From Microvirga alba (GTDB lineage Bacteria; Pseudomonadota; Alphaproteobacteria; Rhizobiales; Beijerinckiaceae): DNA of 64,000 nt. Where the stretch lies: the NCBI RefSeq assembly GCF_015694465.1, contig NZ_JADQDO010000002.1, positions 682,001-746,000 on the forward strand. The letters run 5' to 3'. The notes under the pieces are model-generated. The model saw only the letters and a list, made by a program, of their open reading frames with translations, was not told the origin of the DNA and searched no databases. A program made the translations under genes and the position numbers. This document shows, piece after piece, positions 35,377 to 45,300 of this stretch; position 1 is the first letter of the stretch; every line of letters starts with the position of its first letter.

Positions 35377-36462
35377 ATGATCCGCACTCTCGTATCAGCC
35401 ATCCTCAGCCTTGGCCTCGTGACCGCCGCGTCCGCTCAGCAGCGTACCGTCAACGTCTATAACTGGTCCGATTACGTGGACCCCAAGGCGCTGGACGAGT
35501 TTACGAAGACGACCGGCATCAAGGTCGTCTACGACACCTATGACAACAATGAGATCGTCGAGACGAAACTGCTCGCAGGCAAGTCGGGCTACGACATCGT
35601 TGTCCCCTCAGGACCGTTCCTGCAGCGCCTGATCGGCGCCAAGATCTTCCAGAAGCTCGACAAGGCGAAGCTGCCGAACCTCTCCAACCAATGGCCGGAG
35701 ATCACGCAGCGCCTGTCCGTGTTCGATCCGGGCAACCAATACGCCGTCAACTATATGTGGGGCACCACGGGCATCGGCATCAACGCCAAGAAGGTCAAGG
35801 CGATCCTCGGCGACATGCCGCTCAACACCTGGGATCTGGTGCTCAAGCCCGAGATTTCCTCGAAACTGAAGGCCTGCGGCATCTACATGCTCGATTCGCC
35901 GGAAGATCTCTTCCCCGGCGTGCTCGCCTACCTCGGAATCAACCCGGATTCGAAGCGGACCGAGGATCTGAACCGGGCCGGCGACGCCCTGTTTCGCATT
36001 CGCGGCAATATCCAGAAGTATCATTCGTCCGAGTACATCAACGCGCTCGCCAACGGCGATATCTGCGTGGCGGTGGGCTACTCGGGCGACATGATCCAGG
36101 CCATGAAGCGCGCCGAGGAAGCCAAGAACGGCGTCGAGGTCTCCTACATCATCCCGCGTGAAGGCGCGCTGATGTGGTTCGACAGCTTCGCCATCCCGAC
36201 CGACGCGAAGAACGTGGCCGAGGCGCATGAATTCATCAATTTCATGATGCGCCCCGAAATTGCCGCCATGAACACGAATTTTGTCTCCTACGCGTCGGGC
36301 AACCTTGCCGCGAAGCAGTTCGTGAAGCCCGAAATCCTCAAGGATCCGGGCATCTACCCGGACGACGCGACGTTCAAGCGGCTGTTCACCAACACCGCCT
36401 ATGACGAGCGCGCACAACGGACCGTCACCCGGTTGTGGACGCGGGTGAAGACCGGCCGTTAA
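35377..36462 (+). CDS. Periplasmic polyamine (spermidine/putrescine)-binding protein, PotD/PotF family
   Basis: 361 residues with an export signal MIRTLVSAILSLGLVTAASA. The mature part opens with VNVYNWSDYVDPKALDEFTKTTGIKV, a hallmark of PotF-like proteins, and contains YMWGTTGIGINAKKV, DSPEDLFPGVLAYLGINPDS and GYSGDMIQA. It binds putrescine or related polyamines for an ABC importer. The importer genes potGHI are not adjacent, so this protein is an orphan here or serves a transporter elsewhere. ATG 35377 with GGGAG about 11 bases upstream. A strong terminator follows. Confidence 0.92.
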   Translation: MIRTLVSAILSLGLVTAASAQQRTVNVYNWSDYVDPKALDEFTKTTGIKVVYDTYDNNEIVETKLLAGKSGYDIVVPSGPFLQRLIGAKIFQKLDKAKLPNLSNQWPEITQRLSVFDPGNQYAVNYMWGTTGIGINAKKVKAILGDMPLNTWDLVLKPEISSKLKACGIYMLDSPEDLFPGVLAYLGINPDSKRTEDLNRAGDALFRIRGNIQKYHSSEYINALANGDICVAVGYSGDMIQAMKRAEEAKNGVEVSYIIPREGALMWFDSFAIPTDAKNVAEAHEFINFMMRPEIAAMNTNFVSYASGNLAAKQFVKPEILKDPGIYPDDATFKRLFTNTAYDERAQRTVTRLWTRVKTGR

Positions 36463-36505
36463 TCCGCCGCTCAGGATCCGTCCCGGATCATAGCAATGGG
36501 CCTTC

Positions 36506-36529
36506 CTGCTCCGCCTCCGGGCGGAGCAG
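36506..36529 (+). terminator. Rho-independent terminator after the polyamine-binding protein
   Basis: CTGCTCCGCC, loop TCCG, GGCGGAGCAG (perfect 10-bp stem), followed by TCGTTTG. It lies 44 bp after the stop. Confidence 0.85.
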
Positions 36530-36535
36530 TCGTTT

Positions 36536-36610
36536 GAGAGCATGATCGGAACAAGCGGGAACCGGTTGTTCGCAAGGACTCATGCGGCAACAAGAAATCG
36601 AGAGCTTGAT
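36536..36610 (+). repeat. Dispersed repeat, family B, copy 2
   Basis: Starts GAGAGCATGATC and ends near GAGAGCTTGAT. Its reverse complement aligns along nearly its whole length with 61596-61668, sharing GCGAACA, CCGGTTTCC/CCGGTTCCC, GCTTGTTC and GATCATGCTCT. It lies between the terminator and the SIMPL gene. The two copies are inverted relative to each other about 25 kb apart. Confidence 0.85.
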
Positions 36611-36649
36611 CGTGTTTCAATGGTCAAGCTCCAGGAGATGAAACCAACC

Positions 36650-37372
36650 ATGCGCATCCTTATGGCGGCGGCTTTGGCCGCCTTTACCCTGGCCACCCCC
36701 GCCTTTGCCGAAACCGCCCCGCCGCCGGTTGCAACGATCAGCGTGATGGGGACCGGCGAAGTTCAACTCAAGCCCGATTTCGCCCGTATCATGGTGACCG
36801 TTGGCACCCAGGCCGACACCGTGGCGGCGGCGGCGAGCGCCAACCGCACCGCGACGGAACGGGTTCTGGCCCGTATCCAGGGCCTCGGGATCAAGAAAGA
36901 GGACATCCAGACCGCGAATTTTCAGGTCTTCCAGACCCCGCAGCAGATCGGACCGGACGGCAAGGAGGTGAAGGCTCCGCGCTTCTCGGCCAATCACCAG
37001 CTGCGAATCATCACCCGCGACCTTGACGGCGTCGGGCGTCTCGCCGGCGAGCTCCTCGCCAGCGGCGACCTGACCTTCCAATCCGTGAGCTGGAGTCTCG
37101 ACCGGCAGGAAGAGGGCGGCGACCGGGCCCGCGAGGCCGCCGTGCGCGACGCCAAGCGCCAGGCCGAGGTCTATGCCGGCGCGGCGGGCGTCGGCCTGGG
37201 CCGCTTGCTCGAGATCAGGGACGGATCGGCTCAGCCTTATGAGCCGCAGCCCGAGATGCGGATGTCGTTGGCTATGGCCAAGGGTGCGGAAAGCGTGCCG
37301 GTCGTGCCCCCGGCGACGATCCGCTACACGGCAAGCGTCCAGCTCGTCTGGGAAATGGCCCCGAAGCCTTGA
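36650..37372 (+). CDS. SIMPL domain (DUF541) periplasmic protein
   Basis: 240 residues with signal peptide MRILMAAALAAFTLATPAFAE. SIMPL/BP26-like core: ISVMGTGEVQLKPDFARIMVTVGTQADTVAAA at the start, VGRLAGELLASGDLTFQSVSWSL in the middle and AVRDAKRQAEVYAGAAGVGLGRLLEI towards the end. Related proteins are Brucella BP26 (Omp28) and E. coli YggE, linked to oxidative-stress tolerance and possibly oligomeric periplasmic channels. ATG 36650 with AGGAG about 11 bases upstream. Confidence 0.92.
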   Translation: MRILMAAALAAFTLATPAFAETAPPPVATISVMGTGEVQLKPDFARIMVTVGTQADTVAAAASANRTATERVLARIQGLGIKKEDIQTANFQVFQTPQQIGPDGKEVKAPRFSANHQLRIITRDLDGVGRLAGELLASGDLTFQSVSWSLDRQEEGGDRAREAAVRDAKRQAEVYAGAAGVGLGRLLEIRDGSAQPYEPQPEMRMSLAMAKGAESVPVVPPATIRYTASVQLVWEMAPKP

Positions 37373-37410
37373 TGTCGTGCCCCTTTTCTAAGGAGCGGAC
37401 GCCCACTCCC

Positions 37411-37552
37411 GTCATTCCGGGGCGAGCGAAGCGAGAGCCCGGAACCCATAAACGCTGAGTTTGTCAAAAACCTGCACCGACAGCCGTCGCCTCTCATCCT
37501 GACTCGCCAGCGTCTATGGGTTCCGGGCTCCGCTAAGCGGCCCCGGAATGAC
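37411..37552. repeat. Dispersed palindromic repeat, family A, copy 4
   Basis: Starts GTCATTCCGGGGCGAGCG, with inner GCCCGGAACCCATAAACGCTG. Ends with GTCTATGGGTTCCGGGCTC and GCCCCGGAATGAC (via GCTAAGCGG). Lies between the convergent SIMPL and ptsN genes. Confidence 0.9.
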
Positions 37553-37611
37553 ACTGGTGCACCGGTGTCGACCGGATGGGAATGACGACAAGAAAAGTTG
37601 GGCAGGCGGCC

Positions 37612-38070
37612 TTAAGCCGCCTGCGGCAGCTCGGTCATGATCGCGTAGAGGGCATCCTTTTCCCGCGTCGCGCGGACTCGGTCCACAAGGCCGGGCTCGC
37701 GCAAAACCCGGGCGACCCGCGCCAGGGCCTTGAGGTGATCGGCGCCGGCCCCTTCCGGGGCCAGGAGCAGGAAAAGAATATCGACCTGCTGCCCGTCCAG
37801 GGCCTCGAAGTCGATGGGCTTCTCGAGTCGCGCCACCAGACCGAAAATCTTGGTCAGGCCCGGGAGCTTGCCGTGCGGAATGGCGATTCCCTCGCCGATT
37901 CCGGTCGAGCCAAGGCGCTCGCGTTGCAGAAGGGCCTCGAAGATGGTGCCTTCATCGAGACCGGTGAGACGGGCCGCGTGGGCCGCCAGCTCCTGCAAAG
38001 CCTGCTTCTTGCCGTTGACGCGCAACGCCGGCAACACGGCCTGGGAGTCTAGAAAGTCGAGCAAAGGCAT
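37612..38070 (-). CDS. ptsN: PTS IIA-like nitrogen-regulatory protein PtsN (EIIA-Ntr)
   Basis: 152-residue cytosolic EIIA of the fructose/mannitol fold, the output of the PTS-Ntr relay (EI-Ntr, NPr/HPr, PtsN) that tunes potassium, nitrogen and carbon metabolism. Phosphoacceptor His66 in GEGIAIPHGKL, with family stretches IFEALLQRERLGSTGI and VDILFLLLAPEG. Last gene of rpoN-hpf-ptsN, a gene order conserved across Proteobacteria. Together with the HPr, EIIA-Man and HprK genes at the left end, the window holds most of a regulatory PTS except enzyme I. Confidence 0.97.
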   Translation of the reverse strand: MPLLDFLDSQAVLPALRVNGKKQALQELAAHAARLTGLDEGTIFEALLQRERLGSTGIGEGIAIPHGKLPGLTKIFGLVARLEKPIDFEALDGQQVDILFLLLAPEGAGADHLKALARVARVLREPGLVDRVRATREKDALYAIMTELPQAA

Positions 38071-38150
38071 CGATCACGCTGCATCTGTTGTGAAGCCGAT
38101 ACGGTCTTGCGCCGTTCCAAGCAATTCTCAGGCCAAAGGGACATGGCCCG

Positions 38151-38726
38151 TCAAGGTTGGGCCAGCGGCGGATCGACCCATCCGATCGCTCCGTCGCCGC
38201 GGCGATATACGACGTTCACGCGTCCGGTGCTAGCGTGGATAAATACGAGGGCCGTCGCGCCCGTCAGATCGAGCCGGATCACCGCGTCACTGACCGACAA
38301 GCGGTGCAACGGCTTCGTGGTCTCGGCGATGACGACGGGATGGTAGGCCTCTTCCTCCACGGCTTCGTCTGACGGCGTCTCGAAGACGGAATCGGGAGCC
38401 TGAAGGCTGACATTGCGGCCGTTCGACTGGGGCGCGTGCTCCTTGAGTCGCTGCCGGTAGCGGCGCAGGCGTTTTTCGATGCGCTCGGCGGTCTGGTCGA
38501 AGCTGGCATAGGCGTCCTGGGCCGCGCCGGTCGCCTCGAGCATCATGCCCGAATCCAGATGGAGCACGCAATCCGTGCGAAAACCCGTGCCGTCACGGGT
38601 CACGGTCACATGGCCTGAATAACCTCCGTTGAAATATTTTGTCAGGGCACTGGCCACACGCGCCTCGACCTGGGACCTAAGGGCTTCGCCGATATCGAGA
38701 TTCTTACCGGATACCCTCAATGTCAT
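38151..38726 (-). CDS. hpf: Ribosome hibernation-promoting factor, long form
   Basis: 191 residues. The N-terminal HPF/RaiA domain (MTLRVSGKNLDIGEALRSQVE...KYFNGGYSGHVTVTRDG) binds the 30S subunit. A linker follows. The C-terminal dimerisation domain (HPVVIAETTKPLHRLSVSDAVIRLDLTGATALVFIHASTGRVNVVYRR) identifies the long form that makes 100S ribosome dimers in stationary phase. ATG 38726 is favoured by AGGAGG 8 bases upstream over the ATG at 38756. Placed between rpoN and ptsN, the classic ORF3 position. Confidence 0.97.
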   Translation of the reverse strand: MTLRVSGKNLDIGEALRSQVEARVASALTKYFNGGYSGHVTVTRDGTGFRTDCVLHLDSGMMLEATGAAQDAYASFDQTAERIEKRLRRYRQRLKEHAPQSNGRNVSLQAPDSVFETPSDEAVEEEAYHPVVIAETTKPLHRLSVSDAVIRLDLTGATALVFIHASTGRVNVVYRRGDGAIGWVDPPLAQP

Positions 38727-38831
38727 ATCGACTTCCTCCTGCTTCTTGTTGAGCACCAGTTTCCGAATTTCCTGACGCTACGTCAGATGATGATGTTTCC
38801 TGCGCTCAATACAAGCCTCGATCTTTTCGCC

Positions 38832-40259
38832 TCACACGCGCCCCGCCTGGAACTTCCTCATCCTGCGGCGATCCGCCGATGAGGGAATTTGAAGAATCTC
38901 CCGATACTTGGCGACGGTACGCCGGGCGATCTCGATGCCATCGACCTTCAATTTTTGGGCAATTGCATCGTCCGAGAGCACAGCCCCCGGCATTTCCGCC
39001 GCGACGAGCTGCTTGATTCGATGGCGCACGGCTTCGGCGGAATGACCGGCTTGGCCGAGGCCGACGGTGAAGAAATACTTCATCGCAATGGACCCCCGCG
39101 CCGTGCCGACGGCCTTGTTGGCCACCACGCGCGACACGGTGGATTCATGCATGTCGATTTTTTCCGCCACGTCCTTGAGGGTCAGGGGACGCAGGGCGGC
39201 GACGCCCTCACGGAAGAACCCCTCCTGCTGGCGCACGATCTCGGTCGCGACCTTGAGGATCGTCTGTGCCCGCTGGTCGAGGCTGCGGGTAAGCCAGCTT
39301 GCGCTTTGCAGGCACTCCGACAGGAAATTCTTATCGGTGGCGTTGCGAACCGATTGCGCGACCCGGGTGTAATAGGAGCGGTCGAGCAGGATGCGGGGCA
39401 GGGTATCGGGATTGAGCTCGACGATGAAGCCGCCCTCGGGCGCGGGACGCACCCAGACGTCGGGAATGAGCACATCGACCCGCGTTGGCGCGAAAGCCAG
39501 ACCGGGCTTCGGCTCGAGACGGCGGATTTCCGCCAGCATGTCGGCGAGGTCTTCCTCATCGACCCCACAGAGGCGTCTGAGGGTCGCAAAGTCACGCTTG
39601 GCGACGAGATCGAGGCGGCCGAGGAGAATCTCCATCGCCGGATCGAGACGGTTGCGCTCCTTCAACTGCAGCGACAGGCATTCGGACAGGTTGCGTGCGC
39701 CGATGCCGGGCGGATCGAAGCTCTGGATCAGCGCGACCATGCCCTCCACCTGCTGCGGCGCGACCTGGAGCCTCGTGGCGATCTCCGCCACATCGTCGGT
39801 CAGGTAGCCCGCCTCGTTGAGGCTGTGGATCAGGTGCTGGCCGATGGCCCGGGCCTGCGGGTCCGCGGTCGCGAGATCGAGCTGCGTTTCGAGATGCTCG
39901 GCCAGGCTGACGGAGCGGGCGAGGGTTGCTTCGAGGTCGGCCCCGAGCTCGCTCGCGGCCGCACCTGAAGTGCGCACGGAAGCCCCTGACGCGGCAGTGG
40001 GGCTGGGTGCGGGGGTCGGGCGGGGAACGATACGCGGCGTGGTCGGCTCGCTGGCGGCGCTTGGTTTTGCCGGGGAGGCGCGTGCGGCCGCGCTCCGGCC
40101 TTCGGCTTCCTGCAGCAAGGGATTGCGCTCAAGCTCCGCTTCCACATAGGCGGCAAGCTCGAGATGGGAGAGCTGCAGGAGCTTGATGGATTGAAGCAAT
40201 TGGGGAGTCATGACCAGGGATTGCCCCTGACGAAGCTCCAGCCGTTGCATTGAATTCAT
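38832..40259 (-). CDS. rpoN: RNA polymerase sigma-54 factor
   Basis: 475-residue alternative sigma factor for activator-dependent promoters (nitrogen and other functions). Region I: MQRLELRQGQSLVMTPQLLQSIKLLQLS. An acidic/Pro-rich linker follows, then the core-binding region and helix-turn-helix (KIDMHESTVSRVVANKAV). The RpoN box is within ARRTVAKYREIL near the C-terminus. Start taken at ATG 40259 (MNSMQRLEL); ATG 40250 also fits. The usual upstream partner lptB is not adjacent but about 20 kb away on the other strand; a metallophosphoesterase gene sits upstream instead. Confidence 0.97.
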   Translation of the reverse strand: MNSMQRLELRQGQSLVMTPQLLQSIKLLQLSHLELAAYVEAELERNPLLQEAEGRSAAARASPAKPSAASEPTTPRIVPRPTPAPSPTAASGASVRTSGAAASELGADLEATLARSVSLAEHLETQLDLATADPQARAIGQHLIHSLNEAGYLTDDVAEIATRLQVAPQQVEGMVALIQSFDPPGIGARNLSECLSLQLKERNRLDPAMEILLGRLDLVAKRDFATLRRLCGVDEEDLADMLAEIRRLEPKPGLAFAPTRVDVLIPDVWVRPAPEGGFIVELNPDTLPRILLDRSYYTRVAQSVRNATDKNFLSECLQSASWLTRSLDQRAQTILKVATEIVRQQEGFFREGVAALRPLTLKDVAEKIDMHESTVSRVVANKAVGTARGSIAMKYFFTVGLGQAGHSAEAVRHRIKQLVAAEMPGAVLSDDAIAQKLKVDGIEIARRTVAKYREILQIPSSADRRRMRKFQAGRV

Positions 40260-40391
40260 GACGGCATCCAGCAAACCTCTGCGTGGTCGGACCACGCCCT
40301 GTTAGGTGTACTGCGCCATCCGCCCGCCGTCAAAAGGCAAGGAGCCTGACCGCATGGCAAAAATCTTGCCGGACAATCGTAGCAGCTGCGT

Positions 40392-42215
40392 TCACGACGC
40401 GGCCGTTTCACCGGCAATGTCGACCCGCTCGGGAGGCATCATACAGAGCCGTCCGCCGGAATCCGCGCCCAGCGTGTGCAGGTAGAAATGCGTCGGTGCG
40501 TCGTTTTTCGCCTCCATGACGGGCGACGGGGCCGAGACGATGCGGATGCCGCCGCATTCGCCGATCCAGTCGATGTGGCGATGGCCGTGCATCGCGACGG
40601 CGCGGCCTTCAAGTGGCCGGAGCTGACGCAGAAACCAGCTGCCGTTGATCAAAGCCGTCCCGATCCGCTCCGAGAAGGCTTTCGCGGGCTTCGGATATTC
40701 CACGAGATGATGGTGGAGCGCCACGACCCAACGGGCTCGGGGGAATTGGCAAATAACGGCCGCGAGACCATGCGCTTGCTCGGCCGGGACGAGGCCGAGG
40801 GCGTTCGTGAAGGAGAAATGCGTCTCGGCGTTCGAGTTCAGCAGCACCACGCCAAGCCCGTCGTCTGAGCTGGGCTGCAACACCATCGGAAAGGCCTCGG
40901 CCCAAATTTTCGCCAGGCCAGACGAGAGGCGCATCGTCCCCGCATCCGCGAAGGCGGCGATCGCGGCGCGGTGTGGCGCTAGCGCGACCGAGAGCGTGTC
41001 CCCGAGTTGTCCGCTCGTAGGATCGACAACCCGGACGCGATCCCCCTGCACCGCGGCGATGGCCGAGAGCGCGCGCATCTGGCGCAGCCGCTTGCCGGGG
41101 CTCAGCGGAAGATCGAGACGCGCCGGATTGGCGCGATCGACCACATTCACATCATGATTGCCGGGGAGCAAAAGCATCCGCTCCGCGAGCCGCGGATGGC
41201 GGTCGAGCGCCGTGAAAAACTCCGCCCATTCGGCGGAGCGGCCGGCATCCGTCACGTCGCCGGTAACGAGAATGATATCGATTGGATTGTTCGCGTGGAT
41301 CTCATCCAGTCGGGCAAGAACACGGGCCAATCGATTGTTCCCGCGCGGGCCGCCGCGCCCGCTCTCGATACGAAACCCGTAACGCTCGCCCACCACATGG
41401 AGGTCCGAGAGGTGAGCGATGCGCCATGTTGGACGGCCCGACGGCAGGGCGAAGCTCGCCAGGTCGCGAGGTTGCTGCATCGTGGCGTCGGCGATGCCCC
41501 AGAGAAGAGCGGCAACCGCCGAATAGGAGCCCAGCAGGACGATGGTGTTCGCAAGCGCCGGCACGATGAGTCGGTGCGGGGTCGTGAGATCGACGACCTC
41601 GCCGATCCAGCGTGACGATGGCCAGGCCAAAGCGGCGGCGCACAAACCGAATCCGCAGGCCACGAATCCGGCACCGAGCGCCGTGGCGGCGCGCAGGCGC
41701 TCCAGCCGCCGCGCATCAACTTTTGGCGCCAGCCTGAGCTCGACCAGATGCCGCAACCCTTCGCGACAGAGGGCATAGCCTGGCTGAACGGCGAGGGAGT
41801 TCAGGGACCAGAAGCCGCGCTCTGCCGCCCGGACGAGCGGCCGACCGCCCAGCCATCCGAATCCGACAGCCAGTGCGAGAAGAGTAAAGGCCCACACTCC
41901 CCCGAGCGATGCCGCAAATGCCCGGGAAAGAGACCCAAACCACGCGGAGACGATCAAGGGAGCAATGCCGAGCAGGATCCCCGGCAGAATGATCAGAACA
42001 ATCCAGGCCAGTGCGAGCCTCGGCAGGTTGACTTCGGCGAGCAGGCTTCCGGCGATGGCAAGGAGCGACCGCTGCTTCGTGCTGGAGGTGTCATCCTCCA
42101 CATCACCGAGGCGCGGGTCGATGATGGGATTGTCGATGATGGGATTCATGGGACCGCGGGCCTGCCCAGAACCAAGCCACCTGCGACCGAGTTCCGTGGG
42201 TTGGCGCTCGCTCAT
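40392..42215 (-). CDS. Membrane-anchored metallophosphoesterase
   Basis: 607 residues. Residues 25-260 hold four to five membrane segments and a cytosolic loop. The C-terminal half is a calcineurin-like phosphoesterase with all signature blocks: IAHLSDLHVVG (D-x-H), VTGDVTDAG (GD), LPGNHDVN (GNHD), VALHHHLVEYPK and MHGHRHIDW (GHxH). Likely hydrolyses a phosphoester or pyrophosphate at the membrane (a UDP-sugar or lipid pyrophosphate is possible); the substrate is unknown. GGAAG lies 7-10 bases before ATG 42215. It occupies the position where lptB normally precedes rpoN. Confidence 0.88.
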   Translation of the reverse strand: MSERQPTELGRRWLGSGQARGPMNPIIDNPIIDPRLGDVEDDTSSTKQRSLLAIAGSLLAEVNLPRLALAWIVLIILPGILLGIAPLIVSAWFGSLSRAFAASLGGVWAFTLLALAVGFGWLGGRPLVRAAERGFWSLNSLAVQPGYALCREGLRHLVELRLAPKVDARRLERLRAATALGAGFVACGFGLCAAALAWPSSRWIGEVVDLTTPHRLIVPALANTIVLLGSYSAVAALLWGIADATMQQPRDLASFALPSGRPTWRIAHLSDLHVVGERYGFRIESGRGGPRGNNRLARVLARLDEIHANNPIDIILVTGDVTDAGRSAEWAEFFTALDRHPRLAERMLLLPGNHDVNVVDRANPARLDLPLSPGKRLRQMRALSAIAAVQGDRVRVVDPTSGQLGDTLSVALAPHRAAIAAFADAGTMRLSSGLAKIWAEAFPMVLQPSSDDGLGVVLLNSNAETHFSFTNALGLVPAEQAHGLAAVICQFPRARWVVALHHHLVEYPKPAKAFSERIGTALINGSWFLRQLRPLEGRAVAMHGHRHIDWIGECGGIRIVSAPSPVMEAKNDAPTHFYLHTLGADSGGRLCMMPPERVDIAGETAAS

Positions 42216-42359
42216 TTCAGGCCTTCCGCCGGACGAGGGCGTCCGCAACGTGATCCCGGAAACACAAAGCAGGCAACGTCTTCGTGGGACGTCACATACG
42301 CCAGGCCAAGATAGTCCATTTTCTGTTGTGAGTCATACGCGCTCGTCGCTGCGCGCCAT

Positions 42360-45300
42360 TCAGAACCGCGAGGTGAAATTCGCCTTCAACCCGTGATCCT
42401 GAGCGCGCGGTCCGATCTGGCCGGAATAAGCCATGCCCAGGCTCGTGGTCCTGCCGGCCTGCCAGTTGAGCTCCGCTTCCGCGACCAGCGCATTCCGGTC
42501 GATGGGTGTGCCCGACACCGCAAAGGCCGACGCGCCTCCCGCAAAGGCCAATAGAGCGTCGGGCTCCACATCGCCATAGGCTCGCCGCCAGCCCACGAGG
42601 CCCCGCAGGGCCAGCGGAAGGCTCTTGTCCAGGCGAGCCTCGGCGCGCACGCCCATGGTCGTCGTGGCGAGGTCGTAGTCCCGCGCGAGACCCGTGAGCG
42701 CCGCATCCCCACCGTTCTCGACAAAGCGGTTCGTGTGCAGGCGCAGCACGGAAGCGCCGAGGAAGGGCTCGATTTGCATGCGGGCGACATCGAAGCGATA
42801 GCCCACCTCGCCAAAAGCCTGCACCGTCGAGCCATCGTAGGAGGCGCTCGTCTGATCGGAGAAGCCGGGGAAGGTGATGGTTCGCTGGGTATCGATGTCG
42901 TGACCCGCGTACGAGGCGCCGAGCCGCAGGTTGACCGCCCGCCACTGCGTCGAGCCGTAGAGCGCTCCAAAGATGCTCTCGTTCGCCCCCGAGGACAGGC
43001 GGCCGTCGACATCGAAGGAGGTCCGCGTGAGGCCGCCCGCGAACCCGATGCGGTATTTCTGGTTGAGGGTGGCATCGGCCCCAAGGACGAACCCGCCGGT
43101 GGATTCCTCGAGCGTCGCGGCATTGCCGTTCCCGCGCGTCCGGCTCCAGGAGCCGAAGCCCTCGCCCCAGATGTCGAAGCGGTTGGGATCGACGACCGGC
43201 ACCACCACCGCCACGGGATACGCGCCCATCCAGGGCCGATCTGCGGCGAAGGTCTCTCCGTAGAAGCCTTGAACGAAACGCGCGGGGTTTCCGTATAGCG
43301 GCTGGCGCAGGCGGGACAGGATGGCGTTCTGCATCAGCCGGGCATCGCCATAGGCGGAGGTGACGGCTGAGGCGTGCGCCTCGCCCGACAACGCATCGAA
43401 GGCCAGACGGGCGCCGGGCAGGCTTGAGCCCAGGACGGTGTCGTAGAGCCGGTTTCCGGCTCCGAGCGCCTCGATCCCGGCAGCAGTTCGATACTGGTTC
43501 CTCGTCAGCGCCGCCGACGAGAACGAATCCGCCTTGCGCCGCAGCGTCAAAGTCACGGCGTCCTCGGTATAACCGAGCGTCGGCGTCACAAAGGCGAAGT
43601 CGGCGCTCGACGTTCCCTCAAAGGTCCCGGAAACGCCGCCGGAAGCCGTCAGGATGAAGTAGGGACTATCGGCGCGAAAGATCGCTCCCCGATCGGGCAG
43701 AACGTTCACGATGCCCCCGGACAAGATCGCCTGCCCCGTGGCGGCAATGCGGTCGGATTGGCCGGCGGCGTTGGCCTCGAACGCGTAAACAGACCCTTGA
43801 AGGAAACGCACATTGCCGGCGACATGGAGCGTGCCGATGCTCGCGTTGCCGGGGGCGATCATTGAGCCGCTCTGCGCCGTCAAGCCGCCGATCGTTCCGC
43901 TCCCCGACAGGACCGCGCCGCCGGCGACCGTGACAGCGGAATTGGCGAGCGAACCATTGACTGCGAGCTGCCCCGCTTGAACGAAGGTGGGACCGGACAG
44001 GGAGCTGAAGCCCGTCAGATCGAGCAGCCCGATCCCGGTTTTCTTGAGCGCGCCCGATCCCGTCAGCGGCGCCGAGAGAGAGATGGTCGGATTCGGCGTA
44101 TCGAGCGTGCCGCCGGACGGGCCGACTTCAACGAGAGAGACATTGACCGGCCCCGCCAGGGACCAGGTTCCGAGATCGAGGGTAAGGCGCTGAATACCGT
44201 CGAGGCCGCCGGTCAAACGGGAGCCGCCCCGCAAAACGACGCTCGTATATCCGGATGTCCTTGTCTCGCGATCCAAAAGATTTCCGGTCGCTTCACTGCC
44301 GTCGAGCGTCAACGTGACAATGCCGTCTTGGCCATTGTCACCGCGCGCCACGTTGAGAAGACTTCCGACTCCGAGAAGATTGGAACCGCGGATGTCGAAA
44401 GTCGCCCTCTGACCAGCCAGATCGAAGGCGGCGTCGAACATCGACGCGCCGCTCGTTACCGAAGAATTGCCGATGGCGACCGACGCATTGCCGATGGTTT
44501 TCACGCCCGCGCCGCTGCTATTGATGCGGCTTCCTTCAAGCTCCAGCGACGCCGCCGTTACGTACATGCCTGCGCTCCCTGCGCCGGTGGTCGTCACGGA
44601 AACATTGCTGGCCGAGAGTGCGCCGCCATAAGTCGCGGCGAGGCCCGGTGCTTGTACGCCGGAAGTCTTGATCGCGCCGCCGATGAGCGAAATCGTGCCG
44701 CGTCCGTCGGCGAGAGCAGCCGCGATTCCGTCCGCCTTCGTCGCCGCATCGGTCCGTCCAGTCACAAGACTGCCGAGACCGAAGGCATAAATCGCCTCCC
44801 CGGTCCCGCTCGTTTCAACGGAGCCGCCGAGCAGACGCACCGTGCCGCCCGACAGCGCGGCGATACCCGCAGCGCCCTGGCCTGAGGTCGTCACCTGTGC
44901 CGCGCTCTCGACAACGCTGTCATTGCCGATGGAGCGGATTCCCTGAGCGTATGCTCCGGCGGTTGCGATCGTGCCGCCCGTCAGGGAGACGAAGCCCGCG
45001 TTGACCGCCTGCGCGCCATAGGACGCCTGACCCGATGTGCTGACATTCGCGCGGCCTGTGATGGAACTTCTGGTTCCATTCGACAGGAGACCCGCTGCGG
45101 ACGCTCCTGAAGTGGTGACCGAAGCGTCTCTGAGAATGACGGAGCCGCCCGCATCGGCGAATGCGCCGGCAGCGTCGTTGCCGCTTGTTCGAACGGATCC
45201 TGCGCTCTTGATCTGTGAACCAGCGCCGGTGGATAACAGGCCGTGCGATCTGGCTCCGCTGGTCGAGATCAGCCCTCCCGCCTGCTCCGTGAAACCGGAG

